Shown here: positions 17,958-26,866 of the stretch, piece by piece
Position numbering within the stretch: the stretch's first letter is position 1
Layout: every line of letters begins with the position of its first letter
Source of the DNA: Streptomyces sp. NBC_01016
GTDB taxonomy: Bacteria; Actinomycetota; Actinomycetes; Streptomycetales; Streptomycetaceae
Direction of reading: 5' to 3'
NCBI RefSeq assembly: GCF_026341035.1
Contig: NZ_JAPEOQ010000001.1
Span: 3,782,001 to 3,846,000 of the forward strand
DNA: 64,000 bases
Translations under genes and position numbers: made by a program
Notes under the pieces: generated by a model
The model's input: the letters and a program-made list of their open reading frames with translations, nothing else
What the model was told of the DNA's origin: nothing
Database searches by the model: none

Positions 17958-19140
17958 GCTCGGCCTGTGCGGCGGCGGGCGCGGCGTCCAGCCAGTTGAC
18001 GTCATAGCTCAGGACGAGCCGGCCGCCGCCGCTCAGCGCCGGGTGCGCCTGCGGGTTGTACGCCGCCGTGCGCGAGGGCGTCGCACCGTCGCGGGCATCG
18101 CGGGCATCGCGGGGGAGCGGCGGCGTGAAGGCCTTCGCGGGGCCGTGCCAGGGCCCGGACGGCGAACAGGCCCAGTACGAGGTGACCTTCGTCAGCCCCT
18201 CCGCGCCCGCCGCCGTCGTGAACAGGACGTACGTGCCCGCGTCCCGCACCACCGTGAAGGCGGTGCCCACGCCGCGCTGTTTGCCGTCGCCCAGGACCGG
18301 CGCGGCGCGCGTGCCCCACCGCTCGCCGTCCCAGTACCGCCACGCCTCGGGGGAGCTGAACCGGCCGACCGGGACTCGCGCCACGTACGCGCGATGCACG
18401 GCCTTCTCCCCGTCGTCGGCCCCGAAGACGTACGTCCAGCCCTGGTGATCCACGGCCGTCGTCCCGTACAGCACGCGCCGCGCCGGATCCCCGACCTGCC
18501 GCTGGTCGAGGACCTGGGTGATGCCTTCGAGGCGTAGGTCCGGCAGCGACAGGGTGGCCACCTCGGTCGCGTTCGGCACCCCGTAGACGTACGGCCCCGC
18601 GCCCTTGGCCCGCGTCCACAGCAGCACCCGTACGACCTTCTCGCCACCGCTCTCCTCGACGCGCGCCGCGACCGGCCAGCGCCACTCGCCCGCGGCGGTG
18701 TCCGGGAACAGTGGCGCCGCGAGCGTCCGGTCCAGGCGTCCCGAGCGGTCCGTCACCACCGCGGAGTTACGGACGAAGGGCGCGTCGGCGGTCCGCCAGG
18801 GATGCGACTGCCCTGCCGGGTTCGGGGGCCGGTTCACGGCGCCCAGATACGTGTCGGAGAACAGCCACAGCAACCGCCCGTCCGGCAGCCGCACGGAGTG
18901 CGTGCCGTCGCCACCGGTCCAGTCGTCGACCCGCTCGGCGTCGTCGCCGTAGCGGGCGAACTCGCCGGTGAGCCGGGTGTCCGCGGACCACGAGGTGACA
19001 CCACGGGGCCCGCAACGCTCGTCGCCCTCCCGGTCGGGGAGGGCGACGAGCGTGATCAGTATGAGGACGAGCGCGGCGAGCAGGGCGATCCACGGCCCCC
19101 GTCGGCTGCGCCGCGTCGACTCCCGCTCATGACCCCGCAT
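17887..19140 (-). CDS. DUF4185-like membrane-anchored or secreted beta-propeller protein
   Basis: 417 aa. A basic N-terminus is followed by one hydrophobic segment at about 17-35, so it is anchored or exported. SVRLPDGRLLWLFSDTYLG and GVTSWSADTRLTG are typical of the DUF4185/DUF5005 five-bladed-propeller proteins, distantly like glycosidases. No certain catalytic residues can be pointed to. It lies beside a sialidase gene on the same strand, which hints at glycan binding or hydrolysis, but this is inference. The 3' end overlaps the symporter gene in antisense. Confidence 0.75.
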   Translation of the reverse strand: MRGHERESTRRSRRGPWIALLAALVLILITLVALPDREGDERCGPRGVTSWSADTRLTGEFARYGDDAERVDDWTGGDGTHSVRLPDGRLLWLFSDTYLGAVNRPPNPAGQSHPWRTADAPFVRNSAVVTDRSGRLDRTLAAPLFPDTAAGEWRWPVAARVEESGGEKVVRVLLWTRAKGAGPYVYGVPNATEVATLSLPDLRLEGITQVLDQRQVGDPARRVLYGTTAVDHQGWTYVFGADDGEKAVHRAYVARVPVGRFSSPEAWRYWDGERWGTRAAPVLGDGKQRGVGTAFTVVRDAGTYVLFTTAAGAEGLTKVTSYWACSPSGPWHGPAKAFTPPLPRDARDARDGATPSRTAAYNPQAHPALSGGGRLVLSYDVNWLDAAPAAAQAELSRNVSLYRPRFVSLRLGPLRER

Positions 19141-19254
19141 GCGAGGCGACGTTAATGTGCGCGGTGCGGTTGGTCCACAATCAAGCCCGCCCTTCGAACG
19201 GGAGCCCGCAGGGTCCGGAGTGGAGCCCCGTCACGTGAACCTCGTGGTGCCGGC

Positions 19255-21099
19255 TCACGAACCGTCCGCGACGCCGGATCCGATCCGGTCCAGCGGCAGC
19301 CACAGCACGTCGTCCCCGCCGGAGGTGACCCGGACGTCGTCGATGGATCCGGTGAAGTACGCCCGGCTGTCCATGCGTTGGCCGATGTGGGCGCCGAACG
19401 GAGAGTTCCGGCTCACCGATCCGGGGACGTCGGCGGCTGCGGCGACCTGCGCGTCGTCGACGGAGAGGGTCAATCGTCCGTCCGCGCGCCGGAGTTGGAT
19501 CCGGTGCCAGTTGCCGTCGTTGTACGCGGACGCGGACTGCACCGTCACTGTGCTGGGGGTCGCGGCCCCGTCCCGGGCGGTGATCAGGCCGGTGATCCGG
19601 TCGGCGGCGGGCTCGGCGCGCAGGGTCACCTGGGGCTGCGAGGCCCCGGTGCCGCCCAGTGAGAGCAGTGGCTGCTCACCGCTCGTCGCGCTGTAGCGGA
19701 ACCACAGGGAGACGCTGAACTCCCTTGTGCCCAGGCGTAGTCGGTCGCTGTAGAGGCGGACCGCGTCGTCCGTGCCGTCGAAGGAGAGTGCCCGCCCGGT
19801 AGGCCCGTCGGTTGCGGTGGGGCCGCCGAGCACGGCCGCGTCGCGCGCCCCCGGCGCCCGGTCGTCCGTCGTCGGGTCGGGGCCGCGCCGGTCCTTCAGC
19901 CAGTCGAGCGTGAACCGGGCGAAGCGGATCTCGTCGCGGGCGTCCACGGCCCCGCCCTCGTACAGCAGCCCCACGTGCCCGCGGTCGGCCTGCACCAGGT
20001 CCGAGTAGCCCGACCAGTCCGTGGTCACGACGGTGCCCCGGTCGAAGCTCTCCCAGGTGCGTCCGCCGTCGTACGAGGAGCGGATCATCATGGTCCGCCG
20101 CCGGTCGGGGTCGCCGGGGCAGGCGAGCAGCAGCCGGTCGCCGTCCTTGCCCACGGGCAGGGTCGAGCCCTGGACCTGTGGCGCGTAGAGGTCCGGGAGC
20201 GCCGCGAACGGGCGGGCGAAGGAGTCGCCGCCGTCCCGGCTGACGGCCTGCGTGCGGTGTCCGAGGTCGCTGCCGTCCTGCTCGCGCCCGCTGACGTGGA
20301 CCGTGCCGTCGGGCAGCTCGGCGAGCGCCATCTCGGAGGGCTTCTGCCGGAACGTGCTGTCGTCGGCGATCGGCCAGGAGTCCTTCGCCCCGACCCGCCA
20401 GTGGTCGCCGCCGTCGTCGCTGACCATGAGGGCGGCGTGGTTCGCCGAGACTCGACTGCCGTTCCACGTCTCGGCGTTGACGGCGAAGACGAGGCGGCCG
20501 CAGTGGTGTCCCCGCGTCAGCTGGATGCCGTGCGAGGGGCCGGTCGCGTACCAGGAGTTGAAGTCGTCGGGCAGCAGCTCGTCGCTCAGGTCGCGCGGCG
20601 TCGACCATGTGCGGCCGTCGTCGTCGCTGTGCTGCATGTGCGGGGTCCGGTCGCACGGCACGTCGCAGTTCTTGCCGTCCGTGCGGCCCGTGTTGTACGT
20701 CTCCGCCAGCAGGACGCGGCCGGTCCTGCGGTCCACGATCGGCGAGGGGTTGCCATGGGTGTCGCCCGCGCCCTCGTTGACGACCTGGAGCGGCGACCAG
20801 GTGCGGCCGCCGTCCTCCGACCGCTTGACGACGATGTCGATGTCGCCCGCGTCGGAGCAGTCGTTCCTGCGCCCCTCGGCGAAGGCGAGGAGGGTGCCGC
20901 GCACCGTCTTCACGACGGACGGGATCCGGTAGCAGGCGTACCCGGGATCCTGTCCCGGCTTGAACAACACCTGCTGTTCGAAGGGAGGTTGGGGCTTCGG
21001 CGCCGCCTGCGCGGAGGCCTGTGCCGGGAGTGCGGCGGCGACCGCGAGCGCCGCCACCACCAGGGATCTCGGACCAGTACGGACGGATCTTCTGTGCAT
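19255..21099 (-). CDS. Exo-alpha-sialidase (GH33) with C-terminal LamG-like domain
   Basis: 614 aa from the ATG at 21099, which gives a clean Sec signal (MHRRSVRTGP, then a hydrophobic run ending ASAQA). The catalytic propeller has the YRIPS motif with the first triad arginine and five Asp-boxes: SEDGGRTW, SDDDGRTW, SDDGGDHW, SRDGGDSF and SYDGGRTW. The C-terminal 180 residues (LSFDGTDDAVRLYSD, FSVSLWFRYS, GSIDDVRV) form a concanavalin-A/LamG domain likely to bind glycans. It releases terminal sialic acids outside the cell. Heptad repeats lie in its promoter region. Confidence 0.92.
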   Translation of the reverse strand: MHRRSVRTGPRSLVVAALAVAAALPAQASAQAAPKPQPPFEQQVLFKPGQDPGYACYRIPSVVKTVRGTLLAFAEGRRNDCSDAGDIDIVVKRSEDGGRTWSPLQVVNEGAGDTHGNPSPIVDRRTGRVLLAETYNTGRTDGKNCDVPCDRTPHMQHSDDDGRTWSTPRDLSDELLPDDFNSWYATGPSHGIQLTRGHHCGRLVFAVNAETWNGSRVSANHAALMVSDDGGDHWRVGAKDSWPIADDSTFRQKPSEMALAELPDGTVHVSGREQDGSDLGHRTQAVSRDGGDSFARPFAALPDLYAPQVQGSTLPVGKDGDRLLLACPGDPDRRRTMMIRSSYDGGRTWESFDRGTVVTTDWSGYSDLVQADRGHVGLLYEGGAVDARDEIRFARFTLDWLKDRRGPDPTTDDRAPGARDAAVLGGPTATDGPTGRALSFDGTDDAVRLYSDRLRLGTREFSVSLWFRYSATSGEQPLLSLGGTGASQPQVTLRAEPAADRITGLITARDGAATPSTVTVQSASAYNDGNWHRIQLRRADGRLTLSVDDAQVAAAADVPGSVSRNSPFGAHIGQRMDSRAYFTGSIDDVRVTSGGDDVLWLPLDRIGSGVADGS

Positions 21100-21142
21100 G
21101 GCGCGGCCCACCCTTCGGGTCGTCCGGAGAACCGGACATCCG

Positions 21143-21163
21143 ACGTCCAATGTCCAACGTCCA
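21143..21163. repeat. Tandem heptads in the sialidase promoter
   Basis: Three head-to-tail 7-bp units, ACGTCCA ATGTCCA ACGTCCA, begin 44 bp upstream of the sialidase ATG, with weaker copies on both sides. The spacing puts them on alternating helix faces, so cooperative binding or overlapping -35-like TTGGAC elements on the minus strand are both possible. Confidence 0.55.
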
Positions 21164-21239
21164 ACATGTGCGGCACAGACGCTACTTGGGCGTCCCGGGC
21201 CCCACAAGGACCGCGACAGTGCGCGACAGCGACCGCACG

Positions 21240-22163
21240 TCAGGGGACGAGTACGACCTTCCCGAGGTTGGCCCGACCCTCGATCACGGCATGGGCCCGC
21301 GCCGCGTCCTCCAGCGCGAACTCCCCGTGAACCACCGGCTTCAGAGCGCCCGTCAGAAACAGCTCCCACAGCTCCGTACGCCACCGCTCGTACGTCTGCG
21401 GCCGTCCCCGCGCGATGAGCGCCATCTGGAAGCCGATCACCGACTTCGCGCCCACCAGCAGGTCGTACGCCTCCACGGTGCCGCCGCCCGAGCTGTACGC
21501 CACGAGCCGGCCGTGCGGCGCGAGCGCGGCCACGGCCGGCTTCAGCAGCGCGCCGCCGACCGCGTCGAGCACATAGTCGACGGGCTCGCCCCAGGACCCG
21601 GCGTCGTACGTCACCACGTCGTCGGCCCCGAGCGTGCGCACGAAGTCGGCCTTGCCGGCGTCGGAGACCGCGGCCACGACCCGCCGCGCGCCCCTCAACC
21701 CGGCCAGCTGCAGGGCGAGATGGCCCGCCCCGCTCGCCGCCGCGGTCACCAGCGCGGAATCGCCCGGCTCGGGACGCGCCGCGTGCAGCGCCCCGTACGC
21801 GACGAGCCCGCTGCGCACGAGCGCCACCGCGTCGACCGCGCTCGCGCCGTCCGGCACCGGCGAGGCCATCGCGGTGTGCAGCAGCGCGTAGTCGGCGTAG
21901 CCGTGGCCGAAGACGAGACCAGTGACCCGGTCCCCGGTCGCGTATCCGGTCACGCCCTCGCCGAGCGCGACCACCTCGCCCGCGATCTCGCCGCCGAGCG
22001 CGATCGGCTCGGGCGCCTCGCGGACCTTGCGGACGACGGGCAGCGTGACCCCGACCGCCTCGGCGCGCACGAGGAGTTCGCCGGGGCCCGGCGCGGGGAC
22101 GGGCGCCTCCTCCAGGAACAGGACCTCGGGCCCGCCGCTGTGCTCGTACCGGACACGACGCAT
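21240..22163 (-). CDS. NADPH:quinone oxidoreductase / zinc-independent MDR dehydrogenase
   Basis: 307 aa, medium-chain reductase of the quinone-oxidoreductase type. The ATG at 22163 opens MRRVRYEHSGGPEVL. ALVTAAASGAGHLALQLA is the NADPH-binding AxxGxxG region, and the structural-zinc cysteine cluster of alcohol dehydrogenases is absent. It probably reduces quinones or enones by one- or two-electron transfer. Its divergent partner is the remnant of a MarR-family regulator, the usual repressor for this kind of gene, so control may be lost here. Confidence 0.88.
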   Translation of the reverse strand: MRRVRYEHSGGPEVLFLEEAPVPAPGPGELLVRAEAVGVTLPVVRKVREAPEPIALGGEIAGEVVALGEGVTGYATGDRVTGLVFGHGYADYALLHTAMASPVPDGASAVDAVALVRSGLVAYGALHAARPEPGDSALVTAAASGAGHLALQLAGLRGARRVVAAVSDAGKADFVRTLGADDVVTYDAGSWGEPVDYVLDAVGGALLKPAVAALAPHGRLVAYSSGGGTVEAYDLLVGAKSVIGFQMALIARGRPQTYERWRTELWELFLTGALKPVVHGEFALEDAARAHAVIEGRANLGKVVLVP

Positions 22164-22460
22164 GGACGTGACCACCTCCGCGTACTGTCGGATGTCGTTG
22201 GGCCGCTCGGTCGGGCTGCCGCGTGTCGGGCTCGACCCCAAGGCCGCAGGGACCGGCGCAAGAACGCGGTCACGATCACGGCCGAGGGCGTCCGCCTCGT
22301 CGACACCTGCGCGGCAGCGGCGCGCGCCGCGAACGCCGAGCTCCTCGCCCCGCTTTCGGCACGGGAGCGGGATCGGTTCATGGACATGCTGCGGAGAGTG
22401 TCGGGCGTGCCCGCCGCAGAGGACGGAAAAGCGGAGGACCACCGAAACGCGGAGGACTGA
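22162..22460 (+). pseudogene. MarR-family regulator remnant (truncated, frameshifted)
   Basis: From 22251 the plus strand reads DRRKNAVTITAEGVRLVDTC and on through LLAPLSARERDRFMDMLRRVSG to a stop at 22460. This is the wing and dimerisation helix of a MarR regulator. Upstream, a different frame from the ATG at 22162 ends RVGLDPKAAG. One missing base near 22250 would join them as DPKAAG-DRRKNAV. The N-terminal 60-70 residues including the DNA-reading helix are absent; only about 300 bp separate the flanking genes. I read this as a decayed repressor of the divergent oxidoreductase. Confidence 0.72.
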
Positions 22461-22474
22461 AAGGGGCCGCCGGG

Positions 22475-23323
22475 TCAGCCGTGTGCGACCGCCGTCTCCA
22501 GGGCGATCCGCTCCTCACCTGCGTACACGTTCATGGAACTGCCCCGCAGGAAGCCGACCAGGGTCAGGCCCGTCTCGGCCGCGAGGTCCACCGCGAGGGA
22601 CGAGGGTGCCGACACCGCCGCGAGCATGGGGATGCCCGCCATCACCGCCTTCTGCGCCAGCTCGAACGAGGCGCGGCCCGAGACCATCAGGATCGAGCGG
22701 GACAGCGGCAGCTCCCCGTTCTGCAGGGCCCGGCCGACGAGCTTGTCGACCGCGTTGTGCCGCCCCACGTCCTCCCGGATGTCGACGAGTCGACCTTCCT
22801 CGTCGAAGAGCGCCGCCGCGTGCAGCCCCCCGGTCCGGTCGAAGACGCGCTGGGCCTCACGCAGCCGGTCGGGGAGCGAGGCGAGCAGCTCGGGTGTGAT
22901 CCGGACCGGGGGAGTGTCGGCGATCGGGAACCGGGCCGTGGTGCGCACCGCGTCGAGGCTCGCCTTGCCGCACAGTCCGCACGACGAGGTCGTGTAGACG
23001 TTGCGCTCCAGGGTGATGTCGGGCAGCTCGACGCCCGGCGTGGTCCGCACGTCGACCACGTTGTACGTATTGCTGCCGTCCTCCGTGGCGCCCGCGCAGT
23101 ACACGATGTTCTGCAGGTCGTCGGCGGTGCCCAGGACGCCCTCGCTGACCAGGAAGCCGGCCGCGAGCGGGAAGTCGTCGCCGGGGGTGCGCATGGTGAT
23201 GGCGAGCGGCTTGCCGTTCAGCCGGATCTCCAGCGGTTCCTCGGCGACCAGGGTGTCGGGTCGCGTGGAGACGTGCCCGTCCCGTATCCGGATCACCTTG
23301 CGTCGTTCCGTGACTCGTCCCAT
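22475..23323 (-). CDS. fdhD: Formate dehydrogenase accessory sulfurtransferase FdhD
   Basis: 282 aa. FdhD passes sulfur from a cysteine desulfurase to the molybdenum cofactor of formate dehydrogenase. The essential CGLC motif is present (Cys115 and Cys118 in SSCGLCGK), with VGRHNAVDKL and SGRASFELAQKA as family signatures. The ATG at 23323 is favoured over an in-frame ATG nine bases upstream because AGGAG is ten bases before it. It diverges from an OFA transporter across a gap with the oxalate-regulon motif. The formate dehydrogenase it would serve begins near 63.5 kb. Confidence 0.95.
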   Translation of the reverse strand: MGRVTERRKVIRIRDGHVSTRPDTLVAEEPLEIRLNGKPLAITMRTPGDDFPLAAGFLVSEGVLGTADDLQNIVYCAGATEDGSNTYNVVDVRTTPGVELPDITLERNVYTTSSCGLCGKASLDAVRTTARFPIADTPPVRITPELLASLPDRLREAQRVFDRTGGLHAAALFDEEGRLVDIREDVGRHNAVDKLVGRALQNGELPLSRSILMVSGRASFELAQKAVMAGIPMLAAVSAPSSLAVDLAAETGLTLVGFLRGSSMNVYAGEERIALETAVAHG

Positions 23324-23386
23324 GGCACCCATTCTCCTGCACCGGTGGCACGCGGTCGTCGCCGACCTCCGTCCCCGGCGCGACGG

Positions 23387-23404
23387 GATATTGCCTACAG
23401 TATG
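23387..23404. promoter_or_regulatory. Oxalate-regulon operator motif, site A
   Basis: GATATTGCCTACAGTATG matches the recurring consensus ATTGCATACAGTAT with one change in the core. It lies between the divergent fdhD and OFA transporter starts and could act on both. The surrounding CGACGGGATATTG is shared almost exactly with site D before gntR2. Confidence 0.65.
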
Positions 23405-23482
23405 GAAGCGGTCGGGTTCGTCGACAAGGGGGAGGCCGAAAGGGCTTCCCAACTCCCTTGTCACTCCCTTACGTTCGGGATC

Positions 23483-24835
23483 ATGAGGCCCCCCGTCGCG
23501 CCGGCCGGCTGGAGCCGCTGGCTCGTTCCCCCCGCCGCGCTCTCCGTCCATCTCTCCATCGGCCAGGCCTACGCCTGGAGCGTCTTCAAACCGCCCCTGG
23601 AGTCGGCGCTGGGGCTGAGCGGCACGCAGAGCGCGCTGCCGTTCCAACTCGCCATCGTGATGCTCGGCCTGTCGGCCGCCTTCGGCGGCACGCTCGTCGA
23701 GCGCAACGGGCCGCGCTGGGCGATGACCGTCGCGCTCGTCTGCTTCTCCTCCGGCTTCCTGATCTCCTCGCTGGGCGCCGCCACCGAGCAGTACTGGCTG
23801 ATCGTGTTCGGCTACGGCTTCGTCGGCGGCATCGGCCTCGGCATCGGTTACATCTCGCCGGTCTCCACGCTGATCAAGTGGTTCCCCGACCGGCCCGGCA
23901 TGGCCACCGGCATCGCGATCATGGGCTTCGGCGGCGGCGCGCTCATCGCGTCCCCGTGGAGCGCCCAGATGCTGGAGTCCTTCGGCGCGGACAACGACGG
24001 CATCGCGTTCGCGTTCCTCGTCCACGGGCTCGCGTACGCGGTGTTCATGACGCTCGGCGTGCTGCTCATCCGGGTGCCTCGGCCGCAAGTCCAGCAGGGT
24101 GGGCGCAGCGAAGAGGCCGTCGTGAGCGGCCCGCAGGTCTCCGCGAAACAGGCGATCCGCACGCCCCAGTTCTGGTGCCTGTGGGTCGTCCTGACCATGA
24201 ACGTGACCGCGGGCATCGGCATCCTGGAGAAGGCCGCGCCGATGATCACGGACTTCTTCTCCGACACCAGCACCCCGGTGTCCGTCTCCGCGGCCGCGGG
24301 CTTCGTGGCGCTGCTCTCCGCGGCGAACATGGCGGGCCGCATCGGCTGGTCCTCCACCTCCGACCTGATCGGCCGCAAGAACATCTACCGCGTCTACCTC
24401 GGCGTGGGCGCCCTGATGTACCTGTTCATCGTCCTGTGGGGCGACTCGTCGAAGCCCCTCTTCGTGCTGTGCGCCCTCGTGATCCTCTCCTTCTACGGAG
24501 GCGGCTTCGCGACGATCCCCGCGTACCTGAAGGACCTCTTCGGCACGTACCAGGTCGGCGCCATCCACGGCCGGCTGCTCACCGCCTGGTCCACCGCGGG
24601 CGTCCTCGGCCCGCTCATCGTCAACCGGGTCGCCGACAGCCAGGAGAGCGCGGGCAAGCACGGCGCCGGTCTGTACGGCCTCTCGCTCATGATCATGATC
24701 GGCCTGCTGGTCGTCGGCTTCGTCGCCAATGAACTGGTACGTCCCGTGCACGCCCGCCACCACGTAGTCCCCGCCCCCAGGGAGCCCGCAGATGACATCG
24801 ACACCGCCGCCGGAGACCGCAAGGAGCGCGCCTGA
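23483..24835 (+). CDS. OFA-family MFS transporter (oxalate/formate antiporter-like)
   Basis: 450 aa, twelve hydrophobic segments. The opening (WSRWLVPPAALSVHLSIGQAYAWSVF) and FGFGGGALIASPW-like and YGGGFATIPAYLKDLFGT-like segments are strong OFA signatures. The likely ATG is at 23483. An overlapping 48-aa gene follows, as is common for this subfamily. With fdhD divergent and the regulon motif between them, transport of formate or oxalate is the best guess, though OFA members also carry other monocarboxylates. Confidence 0.88.
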   Translation: MRPPVAPAGWSRWLVPPAALSVHLSIGQAYAWSVFKPPLESALGLSGTQSALPFQLAIVMLGLSAAFGGTLVERNGPRWAMTVALVCFSSGFLISSLGAATEQYWLIVFGYGFVGGIGLGIGYISPVSTLIKWFPDRPGMATGIAIMGFGGGALIASPWSAQMLESFGADNDGIAFAFLVHGLAYAVFMTLGVLLIRVPRPQVQQGGRSEEAVVSGPQVSAKQAIRTPQFWCLWVVLTMNVTAGIGILEKAAPMITDFFSDTSTPVSVSAAAGFVALLSAANMAGRIGWSSTSDLIGRKNIYRVYLGVGALMYLFIVLWGDSSKPLFVLCALVILSFYGGGFATIPAYLKDLFGTYQVGAIHGRLLTAWSTAGVLGPLIVNRVADSQESAGKHGAGLYGLSLMIMIGLLVVGFVANELVRPVHARHHVVPAPREPADDIDTAAGDRKERA

Positions 24836-24938
24836 GCGGCGCGGACTGATCGCCTTTGCCTGGCTGTGGGTCGGGCTGCCGCTCGCGTACGGAGTGTACG
24901 AACTGGTGCAAAAAGCCACACAGCTGTTCACCGGGTGA
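24792..24938 (+). CDS. MFS transporter small subunit (48 aa, single membrane helix)
   Basis: A short gene overlapping the last 44 bp of the OFA transporter in another frame, with AGGGAGC upstream of the ATG. It reads MTSTPPPETARSAPERRG, then one hydrophobic helix (LIAFAWLWVGLPLAYGVYEL) and a short tail VQKATQLFTG. Tiny one-helix proteins with this pattern accompany OFA-type transporters in actinobacteria and are annotated as MFS small subunits. Role is probably assembly or stability of the transporter; not shown here. Confidence 0.8.
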   Translation: MTSTPPPETARSAPERRGLIAFAWLWVGLPLAYGVYELVQKATQLFTG

Positions 24939-25091
24939 ATCTCCGTGACCGGCCCGGCGGCTCCATCGGAACTCTCCGCGACTCCAGCAGAACTCTCCAA
25001 GTGAAACGGCACTTTCCTGTCACTGGCCGCATCCGGTTACTCGTGAGTCGCTGACCAGACTGGAGGATCCGCAGCTCACGAGGGGGCCTCC

Positions 25092-26039
25092 ATGGTCGGT
25101 TCGCGCATTGTCGGCATCGGGCACCACCAGCCCGCCAAAATCCTCACCAACGGGGAACTGGCGGGCATGGTCGACACCAATGACGAGTGGATCCGCAGTC
25201 GCGTCGGCATCCGCACCCGGCACATCGCGGGCCCCGACGAACCGGTCGACGAGCTCGCCGCGCACGCCGCCGCCAAGGCGCTGGCCGCGGCGGGCCTGGC
25301 CGCGGACGAGATCGACCTGGTCGTCGTCGCGACCTCCACGGCCGTGGACCGCTCGCCGAACATGGCGGCCCGCGTCGCCCACCGCCTGGGCGTCCCGTCA
25401 CCGGCCGCGCTCGACCTGAACGTGGTGTGCGCGGGCTTCACGCACGCCCTCGCCACCGCCGACCACACGCTGCGCGCCGGGGCCGCGACGCGCGCCCTGG
25501 TCATCGGCGCCGACAAGATGTCCGCCGTCACCGACTGGACGGACCGCTCGACGTGCGTCCTGGTCGGGGACGGGGCGGGCGCCGTGGTCGTCGAGCCCTG
25601 CGCCGAGGGCGAGGAGCCGGGGATCGGCCCGGTCCTGTGGGGCTCGGTCCCCGAGATGGGCGACGCCGTACGCATCGAGGGCGAGCCCGCCCGCTTCGCC
25701 CAGGAGGGCCAGTCCGTCTACCGCTGGGCCACCCGCTCGCTGCCGCCACTGGCCCGCGAGGCCTGCGCGAAGGCGGGACTCGCCCCGGCGGACCTCGCCG
25801 CGGTCGTCCTCCACCAGGCCAACCTGCGCATCATCGAGCCCCTCGCGGAGAAGATCGGCGCCGTCAACGCGGTCATCGCCCGGGACGTCGTCGACTCCGG
25901 CAACACCTCGGCCGCGAGCGTGCCGATCGCCCTCTCGAAGCTCGTCGAGCGCGGCGAACTGGTCAGCGGGGCGCCCGCGTTGCTCTTCGGCTTCGGCGGC
26001 AACCTCTCGTACGCGGGCCAGGTGATCCGCTGCCCGTGA
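25092..26039 (+). CDS. 3-oxoacyl-ACP synthase III (FabH-like)
   Basis: 315-aa thiolase-fold condensing enzyme that joins an acyl-CoA starter to malonyl-ACP. The triad is intact: Cys113 (NVVCAGFT), His241 (LHQANLR) and Asn271 (SGNTSAAS). The ATG follows GAGGGGGCC. It stands alone outside any fatty-acid cluster, between an OFA transporter and a GntR regulator, so it may be a secondary KASIII or belong to a small specialised pathway. An inverted repeat (25040-25047 with 25075-25082, arms CTCGTGAG) brackets the region just before the RBS. Confidence 0.88.
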   Translation: MVGSRIVGIGHHQPAKILTNGELAGMVDTNDEWIRSRVGIRTRHIAGPDEPVDELAAHAAAKALAAAGLAADEIDLVVVATSTAVDRSPNMAARVAHRLGVPSPAALDLNVVCAGFTHALATADHTLRAGAATRALVIGADKMSAVTDWTDRSTCVLVGDGAGAVVVEPCAEGEEPGIGPVLWGSVPEMGDAVRIEGEPARFAQEGQSVYRWATRSLPPLAREACAKAGLAPADLAAVVLHQANLRIIEPLAEKIGAVNAVIARDVVDSGNTSAASVPIALSKLVERGELVSGAPALLFGFGGNLSYAGQVIRCP

Positions 26040-26107
26040 CCCGCTCGCGTACATCCGGCATGCAGAGTGTGACGAGGTCAACTTGCCCTAGCCGTGGCGA
26101 TTGCGCT

Positions 26108-26127
26108 CGGTAAACTGTATTCCAAAG
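26108..26127. promoter_or_regulatory. Oxalate-regulon operator motif, site B
   Basis: GTAAACTGTATTCCAAAG is a degenerate reverse-strand copy of the ATTGCATACAGTAT motif, about 60 bp upstream of gntR1. Its place suggests autoregulation. Confidence 0.5.
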
Positions 26128-26188
26128 CCAATCCGGCAATCGTCGGAGCCGGCCTGCCGGATGTTCGAAGCCCAGGAGGGGGACCGCG

Positions 26189-26866
26189 ATGTTGTCCACA
26201 GGACTGCCGCAGGGGGCGGTGCCCAAGCTGGAGCGCCCCGGACCGCTGCGCGAGCGGGTCTACGAGGCGCTGCTCGAACTGATCACGACGCGGGCGCTGC
26301 AGCCCGGCCAGCACCTGGTCGAGAGCGAACTCGCCGGTCACCTCGGGGTCTCCCGCCAGCCGGTGCGCGAGGCGCTGCAGCGGCTGAACACCGAGGGCTG
26401 GGTGGACCTGCGCCCCGCGCAGGGCGCGTTCGTGCACGAGCCGACCGAGGAGGAGGCCGACCAACTCCTCAGTGTCCGTACGCTGTTGGAGGCCGAGGCC
26501 GCCCGGCTCGCGGCGGCCAACGCGGGCAAGACCGGCATCGGCGAGCTCGAGGCGCTCTGCGCCAAGGGCGAGCAGGCCGTCGCCGACGGGGACGTGGATC
26601 TGGTCGTCGCCACCAACGCGGAGTTCCACGCCAAGGTCATGGAACTCGCGGGCAATGTGGTCCTCGGCGAACTCGCGGGCCAGGTCGACCGCCGCGTCCG
26701 CTGGTACTACCAGCCCGTCGCCCGGCAGCGCGGCGAGCAGTCCTGGATCGAGCACCGCCAGCTGATCGCCGCGATCTCCGCGCGCGACGAGGCGAAGGCC
26801 ACGGCGGTGATGCGGACGCACACCGAGCACACCCGCGAGACGTACCACCACCGCGACGAGGCCTGA
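26189..26866 (+). CDS. FadR-subfamily GntR regulator 1
   Basis: 225 aa. AGGAGGGGG sits before the ATG. The N-terminal winged HTH (about 20-85: LRERVYEALLELI, HLGVSRQPVREALQRL, GAFVHEP) is followed by an FCD effector domain with the metal-ligand histidines (NAEFHAKV, HTEHTRETYHH). It is closely similar along its full length to the regulator at 59945-60622. Both genes have the regulon motif upstream, so it probably binds that motif and responds to a small carboxylate or CoA ester, oxalate being the obvious candidate. Its 3' end is tandemly duplicated downstream. Confidence 0.9.
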   Translation: MLSTGLPQGAVPKLERPGPLRERVYEALLELITTRALQPGQHLVESELAGHLGVSRQPVREALQRLNTEGWVDLRPAQGAFVHEPTEEEADQLLSVRTLLEAEAARLAAANAGKTGIGELEALCAKGEQAVADGDVDLVVATNAEFHAKVMELAGNVVLGELAGQVDRRVRWYYQPVARQRGEQSWIEHRQLIAAISARDEAKATAVMRTHTEHTRETYHHRDEA

